Shown in pieces: positions 1-6,513 of a stretch of 8,625 bases of DNA (the stretch's first letter is position 1; each line of letters opens with the position of its first letter). Where the stretch lies: assembly GCA_964555235.1 (NCBI GenBank), contig CAZKRU010000117.1, positions 1 through 8,625 of the forward strand. Direction: 5' to 3'. A program made the translations under genes and the position numbers. The DNA is from CAZKRU01 sp964555235 (GTDB lineage: Bacteria > Verrucomicrobiota > Verrucomicrobiia > Methylacidiphilales > CAMAQI01). The notes below the pieces were generated by a model. It was not told the DNA's origin, made no database searches, and saw only the letters and a program-made list of their open reading frames with translations.

Positions 1-26
1 TTGGATTTAAAACAAATTCCTTCTCA

Positions 27-50
27 CTTAGCGCCTTCGCGACCTTGGCG
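27..50 (-). repeat. Degenerate CGCNAAG tandem repeat, three units
   Basis: Read on the minus strand, this stretch is three consecutive near-identical units: CGCCAAGGT, CGCGAAGG and CGCTAAG. A looser pair of similar units (CACCGAGAGG, CACCAAGTT) lies on the plus strand at 88-106. Bases 27-37 could pair with 94-104 at 8 of 11 positions, which suggests a decayed inverted arrangement. The unit resembles those in the palindrome at 3436-3514 and the block at 161-184. I see no gene in 1-206. Confidence 0.5.
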
Positions 51-160
51 AGAAAGCTCTGGATTTCAAGTACTTAGAAGTTTACTTCACCGAGAGGCAC
101 CAAGTTACAATCGGAAGATCTATTTATTTCATCTCATCATAAATCAAAATGGTCTCAAAA

Positions 161-184
161 GCTTTGTGGCTTCGTGCCTTTGTG
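161..184 (-). repeat. 8-base tandem repeat, three exact-length units
   Basis: Three back-to-back 8-base units read gctttgtg, gcttcgtg and cctttgtg on the plus strand, or CACAAAGG, CACGAAGC and CACAAAGC on the minus strand. The block lies just downstream of the transporter stop codon at 207-209. The unit shape CRCNRAGN matches the repeats at 27-50 and inside 3436-3514, so I treat them as one family. Its function is unknown. Confidence 0.55.
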
Positions 185-206
185 TGAGACTATTCGCGCG
201 GATTGA

Positions 207-1883
207 TTATTCCGTCCACTTCGAGCGCCAGCTTCCAAAGTAGGCGAAGAGGATCCCAAAGATGATGTGGATGGAGAGGACCCAAGCGCACATTTCGGCC
301 CCTTTGAGAGGTGTGTTGGTGATGCTTTGAACGAGGTCGTAGGCGCGATGGTCACGGATCGTTTGCAGGATTCCAGACCAACTCCAGTAGGTGACGATGA
401 AGGGGCGAACAATCTGACCGAGGAGTTCTGGCATGGCCAGGACGGCTCCCGAGAGAGGGAGTTGAAAGCCGACGAAGTAGACAGAGATCAGCGAAGCTTG
501 CTCCGCATTTTTGGCCCAAGCCGATATTCCGAGACAGACAAAGGTCATCGCGGCGTTGGCCATTCCGAGGAGCATGAGTTGAGGGATGAGGTCTCCCGGG
601 AAATCGCAGATAAATTTAACAAAGACGGTCATCCAAATCGATTGCGCCATGACGAGCGCGGAGATGAAGACAATCTTGCTGGCCATATAACTGCCGACGG
701 AGAGTCCGGCGAGCTTCTCTTTTTCAAGGAGGAGCCGTTCGGCGACGATCTCACGGGCCGAATTGTTCGCTCCCATCAGGGTGAGGAGGACGACTTGAAA
801 GATGATGAGTCCCGAGATTAATCCACCGACGCGACTGGCTTGTTGGGTAAATGAAACCGCTTCCTTGAGTTGGTTGACGACATTGTTGCCGGTTTCCATG
901 CTGAGATTTTGGATTTGGGGAAGACCCTCGTAAGCAAAAATAACGACCACGGCGGGGAAAAGAATAATCAGTGCGAGTTGGAGAAGGATCTGTCCTTTTT
1001 CCCGGAAGAAAAGCTTACAGCGGCGGGCCAGGAGAACTAAAAATTGACTGACCGGGTTTGGGAGGTTGTACTCACTTTCCTCAGAGGAGATGCGATCCTC
1101 GGGTGGCTCTTCCTGGTCTTTGTCGGTTCGTGCCATTTCGAAACGGGTATGCCAGGCCATGGGAAGACGTTCGGCCAAGGCGGCGTAGATGTCTTCGGGG
1201 CTTTTGACTTTGAAATACTGGAGCAGCATGTCAGGGGGGCCCTCATAGGCGAGGTGGCCCTTGTAGAGGACCGTGATGGAATCATAGAGTTCCATGTGGC
1301 GAAGGCTGTGAGTGACGCTGAGAACGATTCGGTTGTTTTGACGGGAAATATCCCGGAGCAAGGCAACGACCTGATCCTCCGATTTAATATCGAGACCACT
1401 CGTGACTTCGTCGCAAAGGAGAAGTGCGGGATTACTTGTCAGTTCCAAGGCGAGTGCGAGACGTCGTTTTTGACCGCCGGAAAGAACGCTGGTGCGGTGA
1501 TCGGGAACCTCATGCAGGCCGACAATTTGAAGGAGTTCCGGAACACGTTTTTTGAGAGGGGCACCACTGACTCGAAGTCGAAGGGCGGTTTCAATATTTT
1601 CTCGAACCGTGAGGGTTTCATGGGCGATGCTGAATTGAGGGACGTATCCAATTTCGCCGGGGGAGAGATCTTCATCCGCTAAATTTCGTCCGTTCCAACG
1701 AACATCTCCTCCGGTCGGCTCGTGAATTCCTGAGATGACTTTGATCAAAGTGCTTTTCCCACAGCCGGAAGGACCGACAATCGCTCCAAAATGACCGCGA
1801 GGATATTGTACGGAAACTCGGTTCAGGAGGAGTCGTTCGGCGTCATCCGCCAAAGCCAGTTCAATATTGCGAAGTTTCAGCAT
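207..1883 (-). CDS. ABCG-like ABC transporter, fused ATPase and ABC-2 type permease
   Basis: This is a 558-residue half-transporter in which one chain carries both the ATPase and the membrane domain, so a homodimer should form the working exporter in the inner membrane. The N-terminal ATPase domain is complete: Walker A GPSGCGKST at 37-45, Q-loop Q83, signature LSGGQKRR at 134-141, Walker B LLLCDE at 154-159 and H-loop H192. A charged linker (about 250-275) leads to an ABC-2 membrane domain from about residue 290, with roughly six hydrophobic segments (near 297-318, 353-371, 400-424, 432-456, 463-485, 531-550). The loop at 377-394, rich in E, R and K and ending KLAGLS, is typical of bacterial ABCG-type permeases. 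The ATPase-then-membrane order is the ABCG/White arrangement. The substrate cannot be inferred. The gene stands alone and is divergent from dnaB. No strong ribosome binding site precedes the ATG. Confidence 0.9.
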   Translation of the reverse strand: MLKLRNIELALADDAERLLLNRVSVQYPRGHFGAIVGPSGCGKSTLIKVISGIHEPTGGDVRWNGRNLADEDLSPGEIGYVPQFSIAHETLTVRENIETALRLRVSGAPLKKRVPELLQIVGLHEVPDHRTSVLSGGQKRRLALALELTSNPALLLCDEVTSGLDIKSEDQVVALLRDISRQNNRIVLSVTHSLRHMELYDSITVLYKGHLAYEGPPDMLLQYFKVKSPEDIYAALAERLPMAWHTRFEMARTDKDQEEPPEDRISSEESEYNLPNPVSQFLVLLARRCKLFFREKGQILLQLALIILFPAVVVIFAYEGLPQIQNLSMETGNNVVNQLKEAVSFTQQASRVGGLISGLIIFQVVLLTLMGANNSAREIVAERLLLEKEKLAGLSVGSYMASKIVFISALVMAQSIWMTVFVKFICDFPGDLIPQLMLLGMANAAMTFVCLGISAWAKNAEQASLISVYFVGFQLPLSGAVLAMPELLGQIVRPFIVTYWSWSGILQTIRDHRAYDLVQSITNTPLKGAEMCAWVLSIHIIFGILFAYFGSWRSKWTE

Positions 1884-1927
1884 GAGATCTAAGAGGATGA
1901 ATCCTAGAGGGTTTTGAGACGTTTGAA

Positions 1928-1946
1928 AAGCGGAGAAAATCCGCTT
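1928..1946. promoter_or_regulatory. Small hairpin in the transporter/dnaB divergent spacer
   Basis: A 7-base stem (AAGCGGA at 1928-1934 with TCCGCTT at 1940-1946) closes a 5-base GAAAA loop between the divergent transporter and dnaB starts. It could be an operator or a leader structure. It has no proper U-run, and no gene ends into it, so it is unlikely to be a terminator. A shorter dyad, AGGAT-GA-ATCCT at 1894-1905, lies next to the transporter start. I could not find a convincing sigma-70 promoter for either gene in this 98-base spacer. Confidence 0.35.
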
Positions 1947-1981
1947 GCCGATTGAAATCCGGGAGCAATCATAGGCCCCTC

Positions 1982-3412
1982 ATGGCTCGCAAGTCCTTTC
2001 AACCTCCCGCCGCTCCCGTTCCAGCGTCTGACCTGCTGGGGGCGCCACTTTATAGTGCGGAGGCGGAGAAAGCGGTGCTCGGGTCGATGATTATCCAACC
2101 TCGCGAAGTGATCTATCGGGTCATGGAGGCGGGGATTAAGCGTGAAGATTTTTTTGTTCCGGCGCATCAGGAAGTTTTTGAAGCAATCGTGGCTCTGGAT
2201 TCCAAAGGACAGCCAATCGATATTCCAATCCTGCATCAATATTTTGCCGATCGAAAATTAGCGGAGATCGTTGGAAGTCCGGGGATCTTGGCAGAACTCG
2301 CCGCCGGGGTGGCGACTCACCTGAATACTGAATCGTATCTCAAGATTGTTCAGGGAAAGAGCATCCTCCGGCGTCTTCAGGGAGCGTGTCATACCATCGC
2401 CCAAAGTATTGCGGATCGGCCAGACGATGTATTTAAAGTGTTGGATGGAGCGGAGAGCGAGATTTTTAAGATCAATTCGCTTGCGGATACAAAGTCGGCC
2501 GTGCCGATTAAAGATGAGATCAAGAGGACCTTAGAGCAGATCGAGCGTTATCGAAATCAACGCGGCAGAATGACCGGCGTTCCGACCGGTTTTTTCAAAT
2601 TGAACAATTTGACCGGTGGCTGGCAGGGGCAGGATATGATTGTTTTGGCGGCACGTCCCGGTGTGGGAAAGACCGCATTGGCTCTTACGTTTGCGAAAGC
2701 AGCCATGAAGGAGCGTTACGACGAGGAACAGGATACCTGGGTAAAGCCGGGATTTCGCATTGGATTTTTCAGTTTGGAAATGGGAAACAATCAGATCATG
2801 CTCCGATTGCTCTCTTCGTATGCCGGGATTGGTCTCAAAAAGATCCGTGCGGGTGAGTTGGAGACGCACGAGATGCAAAATCTCGAACTGGTCGGCGGTG
2901 AGATGAAGGATCTTCATTTCTACATGGACGATTCGAGCATGCTGTCGATCAATCAACTTCGCGCGAAGGCGCGACGGATGAAGATGCAGTATGGAATCGA
3001 TATGATCATGATCGATTACCTGCAGCTTCTCCATTCCGAGTCAACTCAGGCAAAGGACAGTCGTCAGAACGAAGTCGCGGAAATTTCTCGCGGGATCAAG
3101 GCGTTGGCCAAGGAATTGAACGTCCCGGTCTTAGTTCTGGCGCAGTTGAATCGAAAATCGGAAGAAGGAAAAACCGAGCCGGCACTTCACAACTTACGTG
3201 AATCCGGTGCGATTGAGCAGGATGCCGATATGGTGATTTTACTGCATCGCGAAGAAGTCGATGCGGCGGAGGGAGGTGCCCGTCCGGATTTACGTCCTTA
3301 CAAGTTGATTGTGGCCAAACACCGAAACGGTCCGACGGATACGCTTGATATTGTCTTTAATGGCGCGTGTACCCGTTTTGAAGATCCGAACCGTCACGAA
3401 GCCCCGGCTTAG
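1982..3412 (+). CDS. dnaB: Replicative DNA helicase DnaB
   Basis: DnaB is the hexameric, ATP-driven 5'-to-3' helicase that unwinds DNA at the replication fork and recruits primase. From this ATG the protein is 476 residues, normal for the family. The N-terminal domain starts around residue 20 with the typical PLYSAEAEKAVLGSMI. The RecA-like domain has Walker A ARPGVGKT (224-231), the FFSLEM motif (262-267), Walker B ending at D345 in the MIMIDYLQLL stretch, the QLNRKSE motif, and the KHRNGP segment that carries the arginine finger. The frame extends upstream to a TTG at 1952, adding ten residues (MKSGSNHRPL) that do not look like DnaB, so I prefer the ATG. Neither start has a well-spaced Shine-Dalgarno. 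About 14 extra residues lie near 245-258, between the Walker A helix and FFSLEM. No intein is present. The gene converges on the methyltransferase gene. Confidence 0.96.
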   Translation: MARKSFQPPAAPVPASDLLGAPLYSAEAEKAVLGSMIIQPREVIYRVMEAGIKREDFFVPAHQEVFEAIVALDSKGQPIDIPILHQYFADRKLAEIVGSPGILAELAAGVATHLNTESYLKIVQGKSILRRLQGACHTIAQSIADRPDDVFKVLDGAESEIFKINSLADTKSAVPIKDEIKRTLEQIERYRNQRGRMTGVPTGFFKLNNLTGGWQGQDMIVLAARPGVGKTALALTFAKAAMKERYDEEQDTWVKPGFRIGFFSLEMGNNQIMLRLLSSYAGIGLKKIRAGELETHEMQNLELVGGEMKDLHFYMDDSSMLSINQLRAKARRMKMQYGIDMIMIDYLQLLHSESTQAKDSRQNEVAEISRGIKALAKELNVPVLVLAQLNRKSEEGKTEPALHNLRESGAIEQDADMVILLHREEVDAAEGGARPDLRPYKLIVAKHRNGPTDTLDIVFNGACTRFEDPNRHEAPA

Positions 3413-3435
3413 GCTCCTAAAGAACAAGTAAGTAG

Positions 3436-3514
3436 TTTTTCGCGCAGAGATCGCCGAGTCCGCTGAGAAAGTGTTTTTTACCCTCTGCGAGCACGGCGAT
3501 CTCTGCGCGAAAAA
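3436..3514. repeat. 79-base palindromic element with perfect 21-base arms
   Basis: The arms 3436-3456 and 3494-3514 are exact reverse complements over 21 bases, each running from a T5/A5 end through CGCGCAGAGATCGCCG. Pairing continues inward (3458-3459 with 3491-3492, 3461-3463 with 3487-3489, 3465-3467 with 3483-3485), leaving a loop of about 15 bases. Each arm consists of 9-base units: CGCAGAGAT, CGCCGAGTC, CGCTGAGAA on the left and CGCAGAGAT, CGCCGTGCT, CGCAGAGGG on the right (reverse strand). It sits between the convergent dnaB and methyltransferase genes, so it may stop or buffer transcription. The T-run is at the 5' end and the A-run at the 3' end, the reverse of an intrinsic terminator. 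Confidence 0.85.
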
Positions 3515-3586
3515 ATCCCTTCCTAAGTTCTCTTCTTTGATTGTCCCATGAACATAGGGAGCTCTGGCCTTGGGTGAAACAAGGAT

Positions 3587-4648
3587 TTAAATGCGTCGCC
3601 AGACGGAGACGCATTCGATTTGTGCGGTGCGGGGAAAAAGGTCGACCGGTTGAATCGATTGAAGGGTGTAAGCTTCCTGGAGTTTTCGGCTGTCGCGTGC
3701 GAGGGTGGAGGGATTGCAACTGACGTAGACGAGAAGCGGCGCGGGGTTTTGGGTTAATTCTGCGACGATCGTGACAGGGAGTCCGTCGCGCGGGGGATCG
3801 AGGAGGATCGAGGCGTCGGGGAAGGTTATTCGGGATTTTGCCAGTTCTGCTTCGACGGTTCCTTCCGTCCATTGAACATTGTCGAGTTCAAGGCGGTGGG
3901 CATCTTTGAGAAGTCGGGGATCCTGTTCAATGGCGATAATCTTTTTAAAGAGGGTGGCGAGCTTTTTTGTGAAGAAACCGGCTCCAGCATAGCCTTCAAT
4001 GAGGGTCTCACCTGCGTTTGAAAAATGTCCGGTGACGAGATCGGAAAAGGCTTCGTTGAGGAAGAGATTGGCCTGGGCAAATCCACTTTGAGAAAGGGTC
4101 GAAAGCCGCAGGGAGTAGTGCCCCTCTTTTGGGTTTTTCAGTCGAAGTTGGGTGAGCTCTTGATTGAGCTCTTCATGCGCGAGAAGACATCGATTGATGT
4201 CGACGAGCTCCCGGGGATTTTGTGAATGAAATCCAAGCTTTCCTTTTCCTGCGTGGACTGTGATTCGATTCCGATAAGCGTATTCGGAAGGGGAAGCGAG
4301 GATGGAGAGAAGCGGTGGATTGGCGACTCCTCCCAGACGTTGCAGGGTTTCCCGGACTTGAGTCTCCTTCAGCTTGAGTTCCATTGAATAAGGAAGGTGT
4401 TGATATTGGCATCCAGCACATTGAGCAAAATAGGCGCAAGGAGCGGTCATCCGCTCCGGAGAGGGGATGAGAATTTCGGTAATTTCTCCCTTGGCGTATT
4501 GTTTGTGGACGCGAGTCAGGCGAACTCGAACCTTTTCACCTGCCATGACGAATGGAACAAAAACGGCGCACCCATTGTGTCGGGCGACGCCGTCCCCACC
4601 GAAGGCGATGGATTGAATTTCAAGATCGATCAAGTCGCCAGTTTGCAT
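3587..4648 (-). CDS. RlmD/RumA-like RNA (uracil-5-)-methyltransferase with TRAM domain
   Basis: This 353-residue enzyme should transfer a methyl group from S-adenosylmethionine to C5 of a uridine in rRNA or tRNA. An N-terminal TRAM RNA-binding domain (about 1-60) is followed by cysteines C71, C77, C80 and C154, which fit a 4Fe-4S cluster as in RlmD. Next come the family's FAQAN motif (190-194), the AdoMet motif EGYAGAGFF (218-226), DPPRDG (284-289), the catalytic cysteine C311 within SCNPSTLARD, and the general base E345 near the C-terminus. All catalytic elements are present. The protein is shorter than the roughly 430-450 residues usual for RlmD, and the shortage lies between the fourth cysteine and the AdoMet motif. 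Target specificity (RlmD, RlmC, RlmCD or TrmA-like) cannot be decided from sequence alone, so I give no symbol. The gene is monocistronic, with a terminator just upstream belonging to the neighbouring gene. Confidence 0.9.
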   Translation of the reverse strand: MQTGDLIDLEIQSIAFGGDGVARHNGCAVFVPFVMAGEKVRVRLTRVHKQYAKGEITEILIPSPERMTAPCAYFAQCAGCQYQHLPYSMELKLKETQVRETLQRLGGVANPPLLSILASPSEYAYRNRITVHAGKGKLGFHSQNPRELVDINRCLLAHEELNQELTQLRLKNPKEGHYSLRLSTLSQSGFAQANLFLNEAFSDLVTGHFSNAGETLIEGYAGAGFFTKKLATLFKKIIAIEQDPRLLKDAHRLELDNVQWTEGTVEAELAKSRITFPDASILLDPPRDGLPVTIVAELTQNPAPLLVYVSCNPSTLARDSRKLQEAYTLQSIQPVDLFPRTAQIECVSVWRRI

Positions 4649-4684
4649 GAAGTCATTTTCTCAAAAGGGAGGGAGTTGACACGA

Positions 4685-4714
4685 AAAAACCCGCATCCAC
4701 TGATGCGGGTTTTT
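4685..4714 (-). terminator. Strong intrinsic terminator after the small secreted-protein gene
   Basis: The GC-rich core CCCGCATC (4690-4697) pairs perfectly with GATGCGGG (4702-4709) around a CACT loop, flanked by A and T runs that extend the pairing to 13 bases. Read on the minus strand, the stem is followed by six T residues. It lies 20 bases past the stop codon at 4735-4737 and should end that transcript before the methyltransferase gene. The symmetric A/T runs would also allow termination on the plus strand, but no plus-strand gene ends here. Confidence 0.93.
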
Positions 4715-4734
4715 CTAGGAGGAGAACCAACCAA

Positions 4735-5109
4735 TTAGTACCAATTCGTTAAATCGCCAGGAGGATAGTCATTAACCACCATCGAATTCCAAGGACGTGA
4801 TTTCCAAGTGCGGTAGCTGAAGTAAGGTCCGACGGGGAGGGGGGCGGTGACAATATCAAATGTTCCATGGCCAATATCCATCAGCGTACGCGAGACGCCT
4901 TGAGTGATTCCCTTGCAAAAACCGACCGTTCCACCTTCGGTTTCATTATAGTAGTAAATGGAATCAAGGATTTCAGTGGGAGCAGTAGCGATATTAGCAA
5001 CCCCGCGGCCGAACTTGTCATAGAAATTGTCCTTTTTCGGCATGGAGATATCCGCATGAAGGGATGTTCCAACGATGAGAGCAAAGAGGGCGATGGTTAG
5101 CTTTTTCAT
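4735..5109 (-). CDS. Small exported protein resembling exosortase-associated TIGR04073 family
   Basis: The 124-residue product starts with a clear Sec signal peptide: K2-K3, a hydrophobic core at 4-17, and likely cleavage after LHA at residue 19. That leaves a mature protein of about 105 residues. A glycine zipper, G59-x3-G63-x3-G67-x3-G71, sits in the middle, flanked by two similar segments: residues 34-47 (G-R-G-x-x-N-I-x-T-A-P) and 80-93 (G-H-G-x-x-D-I-x-T-A-P). This RG..N, zipper, R....G..D and TFP/TAP-type layout is what I recall of the TIGR04073 family, found with exosortase systems in Verrucomicrobia and Lentisphaerae. No exosortase gene is in the window, and the molecular function is unknown. 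The start has a good ribosome binding site, AAGGA seven bases upstream. The gene has its own promoter-like sequence and a strong terminator, so it is probably transcribed alone. Confidence 0.85.
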   Translation of the reverse strand: MKKLTIALFALIVGTSLHADISMPKKDNFYDKFGRGVANIATAPTEILDSIYYYNETEGGTVGFCKGITQGVSRTLMDIGHGTFDIVTAPLPVGPYFSYRTWKSRPWNSMVVNDYPPGDLTNWY

Positions 5110-5114
5110 ATGAT

Positions 5115-5119
5115 TCCTT
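5115..5119 (-). promoter_or_regulatory. Shine-Dalgarno of the small secreted-protein gene
   Basis: AAGGA on the minus strand, about five to seven bases before the ATG ending at 5109, is the best-formed ribosome binding site in the window. It fixes the start codon of the 124-residue protein, in agreement with the signal peptide beginning at that methionine. Confidence 0.75.
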
Positions 5120-5135
5120 TTAATTGGTAAGGATA

Positions 5136-5164
5136 TATTTACTTGTATTTGCGTAAATTGTCAA
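5136..5164 (-). promoter_or_regulatory. Sigma-70-like promoter for the small secreted-protein gene
   Basis: On the minus strand a perfect TTGACA (-35, 5159-5164) is followed after 17 bases by TAAATA (5136-5141), a weak -10 match in an AT-rich stretch. It lies between the glgC stop codon (5174-5176) and the ATG at 5109, giving a leader of about 20 bases. No terminator is visible between glgC and this promoter, so read-through from glgC is also possible. Confidence 0.55.
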
Positions 5165-5173
5165 CTTTGTATT

Positions 5174-6469
5174 TTAAATGACCGTCCCACTGGTGAGAAT
5201 GGCCCCTTTGGGGATTACGACGATTCCGTCGCGGATGTAATAATTTTCGCCATCGAAATTCGCCGGTTTTCCTTCCGGGCTGATTCGAACGTGGTCTCCA
5301 ATCCGTGCGTTTTTATCGACAATCGTCTTTTCAATCTGGCAGTGGTTCCCAATTCCCATTCGAGGAATATTGTGAGTCGAGTTTTTCTGGATCGATTCCA
5401 TGGTCTCGTAATAGTCTTGTCCCATGATGATGCTGTCTTTGATGACACAGCCGCTTTGAATGCGACTCCGGATTCCAACGAGGGAATGATGGATTTTGGC
5501 TTCCATGATGATACAGCCCTCAGCAATGATGGATCGATCGATCTGACAGTCGCCCATTTTGGTGGCAGGCAGGTAACGAGCATGCGAGTAAATCGGAGCG
5601 GCATCGAAGAGATTAAATTTTGGAATCGGCTCGCAGAGGTCCAAGGTCGCATCGTAGAAGGCGCTAATGGTTCCAATATCCTCCCAATATCCTTGGAAGA
5701 CGTAGGCGGAAACGTTTCGTTCCTGAATGAGGTTCGGAATGATGTTTTTTCCAAAATCGGGCTCATTCCCGGAGAGTGCTTGCGCGAGAACATTTTTGTT
5801 GAAGAGATAGATCCCCATCGAGGCAAGATAGAGTTCCTCGTTGGCGGGGTGGCCGAGTTGCTCCAGCGATTCGGAGTCGAGCCGCAAGCTGTTGAGAAGG
5901 GCGTCGTCCTTGGGCTTTTCAACAAATCGATGAATCTTTTGATTGTGATCGATTTGCATGATGCCGAAGCTTTTTGCCGGATCCCGGGAGACGGGAATGG
6001 TGGCGACGGTGACTTCGGCTCCTTTGGCGATATGTTGCTCCAAGAGTTTTCGAAAATCCATCCGGTAAAGTTGATCCCCGGAGAGGATCAGGACGTATTC
6101 ATGTTGATGGCTGGCAAAATGACAGAGATTTTGACGAACGGCATCAGCGGTTCCCTGATACCAGGTCGCGTTCTTGGGAGTTTGCTGGGCGGCAACGATT
6201 TCAACGAAGCCGGCCGAGAATGTGTCGAAGCGAAAACTTTGCTGCACATGCCGGTGCATGGAGGAGCTGTTGAACTGAGTCAGTAAGAAGATCCGCTTCA
6301 TGTCGGAATTGATGCAATTACTAATCGGGATATCGACCAAACGGTATTTCCCTGCGAGCGGAACGGCCGGTTTGGCGCGTTCTTTCGTCAACGGAAAAAG
6401 GCGAGTGCCTGCTCCGCCACCCATGATTACGGAAATGACTTGATTGGTCGAAATGGAATGAATTGACAT
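5174..6469 (-). CDS. glgC: Glucose-1-phosphate adenylyltransferase (ADP-glucose pyrophosphorylase)
   Basis: GlgC makes ADP-glucose and pyrophosphate from ATP and glucose-1-phosphate, the committed step of bacterial glycogen synthesis in the cytoplasm. The protein is 431 residues. The nucleotidyltransferase domain opens with GGGAGTRLFPLTKERAKPAV (17-36), followed by YQGTADAV (104-111), SGDQLYRMD (130-138), the sugar-phosphate-binding FVEKPK with K185 (182-187), and YWEDIGT (261-267). The C-terminal 130 residues form a left-handed beta-helix, with the RYLP, IHHSLVGIRS and DKNARIGD stretches and a final GIVVIPKGA typical of the plant/cyanobacterial type rather than the enterobacterial type. All key residues are present. 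The ATG lacks a clear Shine-Dalgarno, but no later start precedes the nucleotide-binding loop apart from M16 inside it. The gene is divergent from glmS across 44 bases and may be followed by read-through into the small secreted-protein gene. Confidence 0.95.
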   Translation of the reverse strand: MSIHSISTNQVISVIMGGGAGTRLFPLTKERAKPAVPLAGKYRLVDIPISNCINSDMKRIFLLTQFNSSSMHRHVQQSFRFDTFSAGFVEIVAAQQTPKNATWYQGTADAVRQNLCHFASHQHEYVLILSGDQLYRMDFRKLLEQHIAKGAEVTVATIPVSRDPAKSFGIMQIDHNQKIHRFVEKPKDDALLNSLRLDSESLEQLGHPANEELYLASMGIYLFNKNVLAQALSGNEPDFGKNIIPNLIQERNVSAYVFQGYWEDIGTISAFYDATLDLCEPIPKFNLFDAAPIYSHARYLPATKMGDCQIDRSIIAEGCIIMEAKIHHSLVGIRSRIQSGCVIKDSIIMGQDYYETMESIQKNSTHNIPRMGIGNHCQIEKTIVDKNARIGDHVRISPEGKPANFDGENYYIRDGIVVIPKGAILTSGTVI

Positions 6470-6490
6470 AGCGCACTTGACGATACTAAT
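6463..6490 (+). promoter_or_regulatory. Candidate glmS promoter overlapping the glgC start
   Basis: A perfect TTGACA (-35, 6463-6468) is followed after 16 bases by ACTAAT (6485-6490), a four-of-six -10 match. Transcription would start near 6497, giving glmS a leader of under 20 bases. The -35 hexamer overlaps the glgC initiation codon on the other strand (6467-6469). A possible minus-strand -10 for glgC (TAGTAT, covering 6483-6488) would overlap the same site. Confidence 0.45.
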
Positions 6491-6513
6491 GAAACGGGGC
6501 TAAACAAGCGTAA

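Noticed and set aside
1..243. An 80-codon plus-strand open frame starting at the window edge
   Set aside because: It runs through the repeat blocks and into the 3' end of the transporter on the other strand. The protein shows no recognisable domain or ribosome binding site.
1044..1682. A 212-codon plus-strand open frame antisense to the transporter
   Set aside because: It mirrors the ATPase-coding region, which has all the expected ABC motifs on the minus strand. No independent support for a second gene.
3436..3514. The palindrome as a conventional intrinsic terminator
   Set aside because: On both strands the stem begins with a T-run and ends with an A-run, so no U-tract follows the GC-rich stem. 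A stabilising or blocking role remains possible.
5291..6286. A 331-codon plus-strand open frame antisense to glgC
   Set aside because: It is fully inside glgC on the opposite strand, and its sequence shows no recognisable motif of its own. The glgC frame carries every family motif.
6470..6513. Possible glmS ribozyme or riboswitch upstream of glmS
   Set aside because: Only 44 bases lie upstream before glgC begins on the other strand, too short for the ribozyme, and no matching core is visible.
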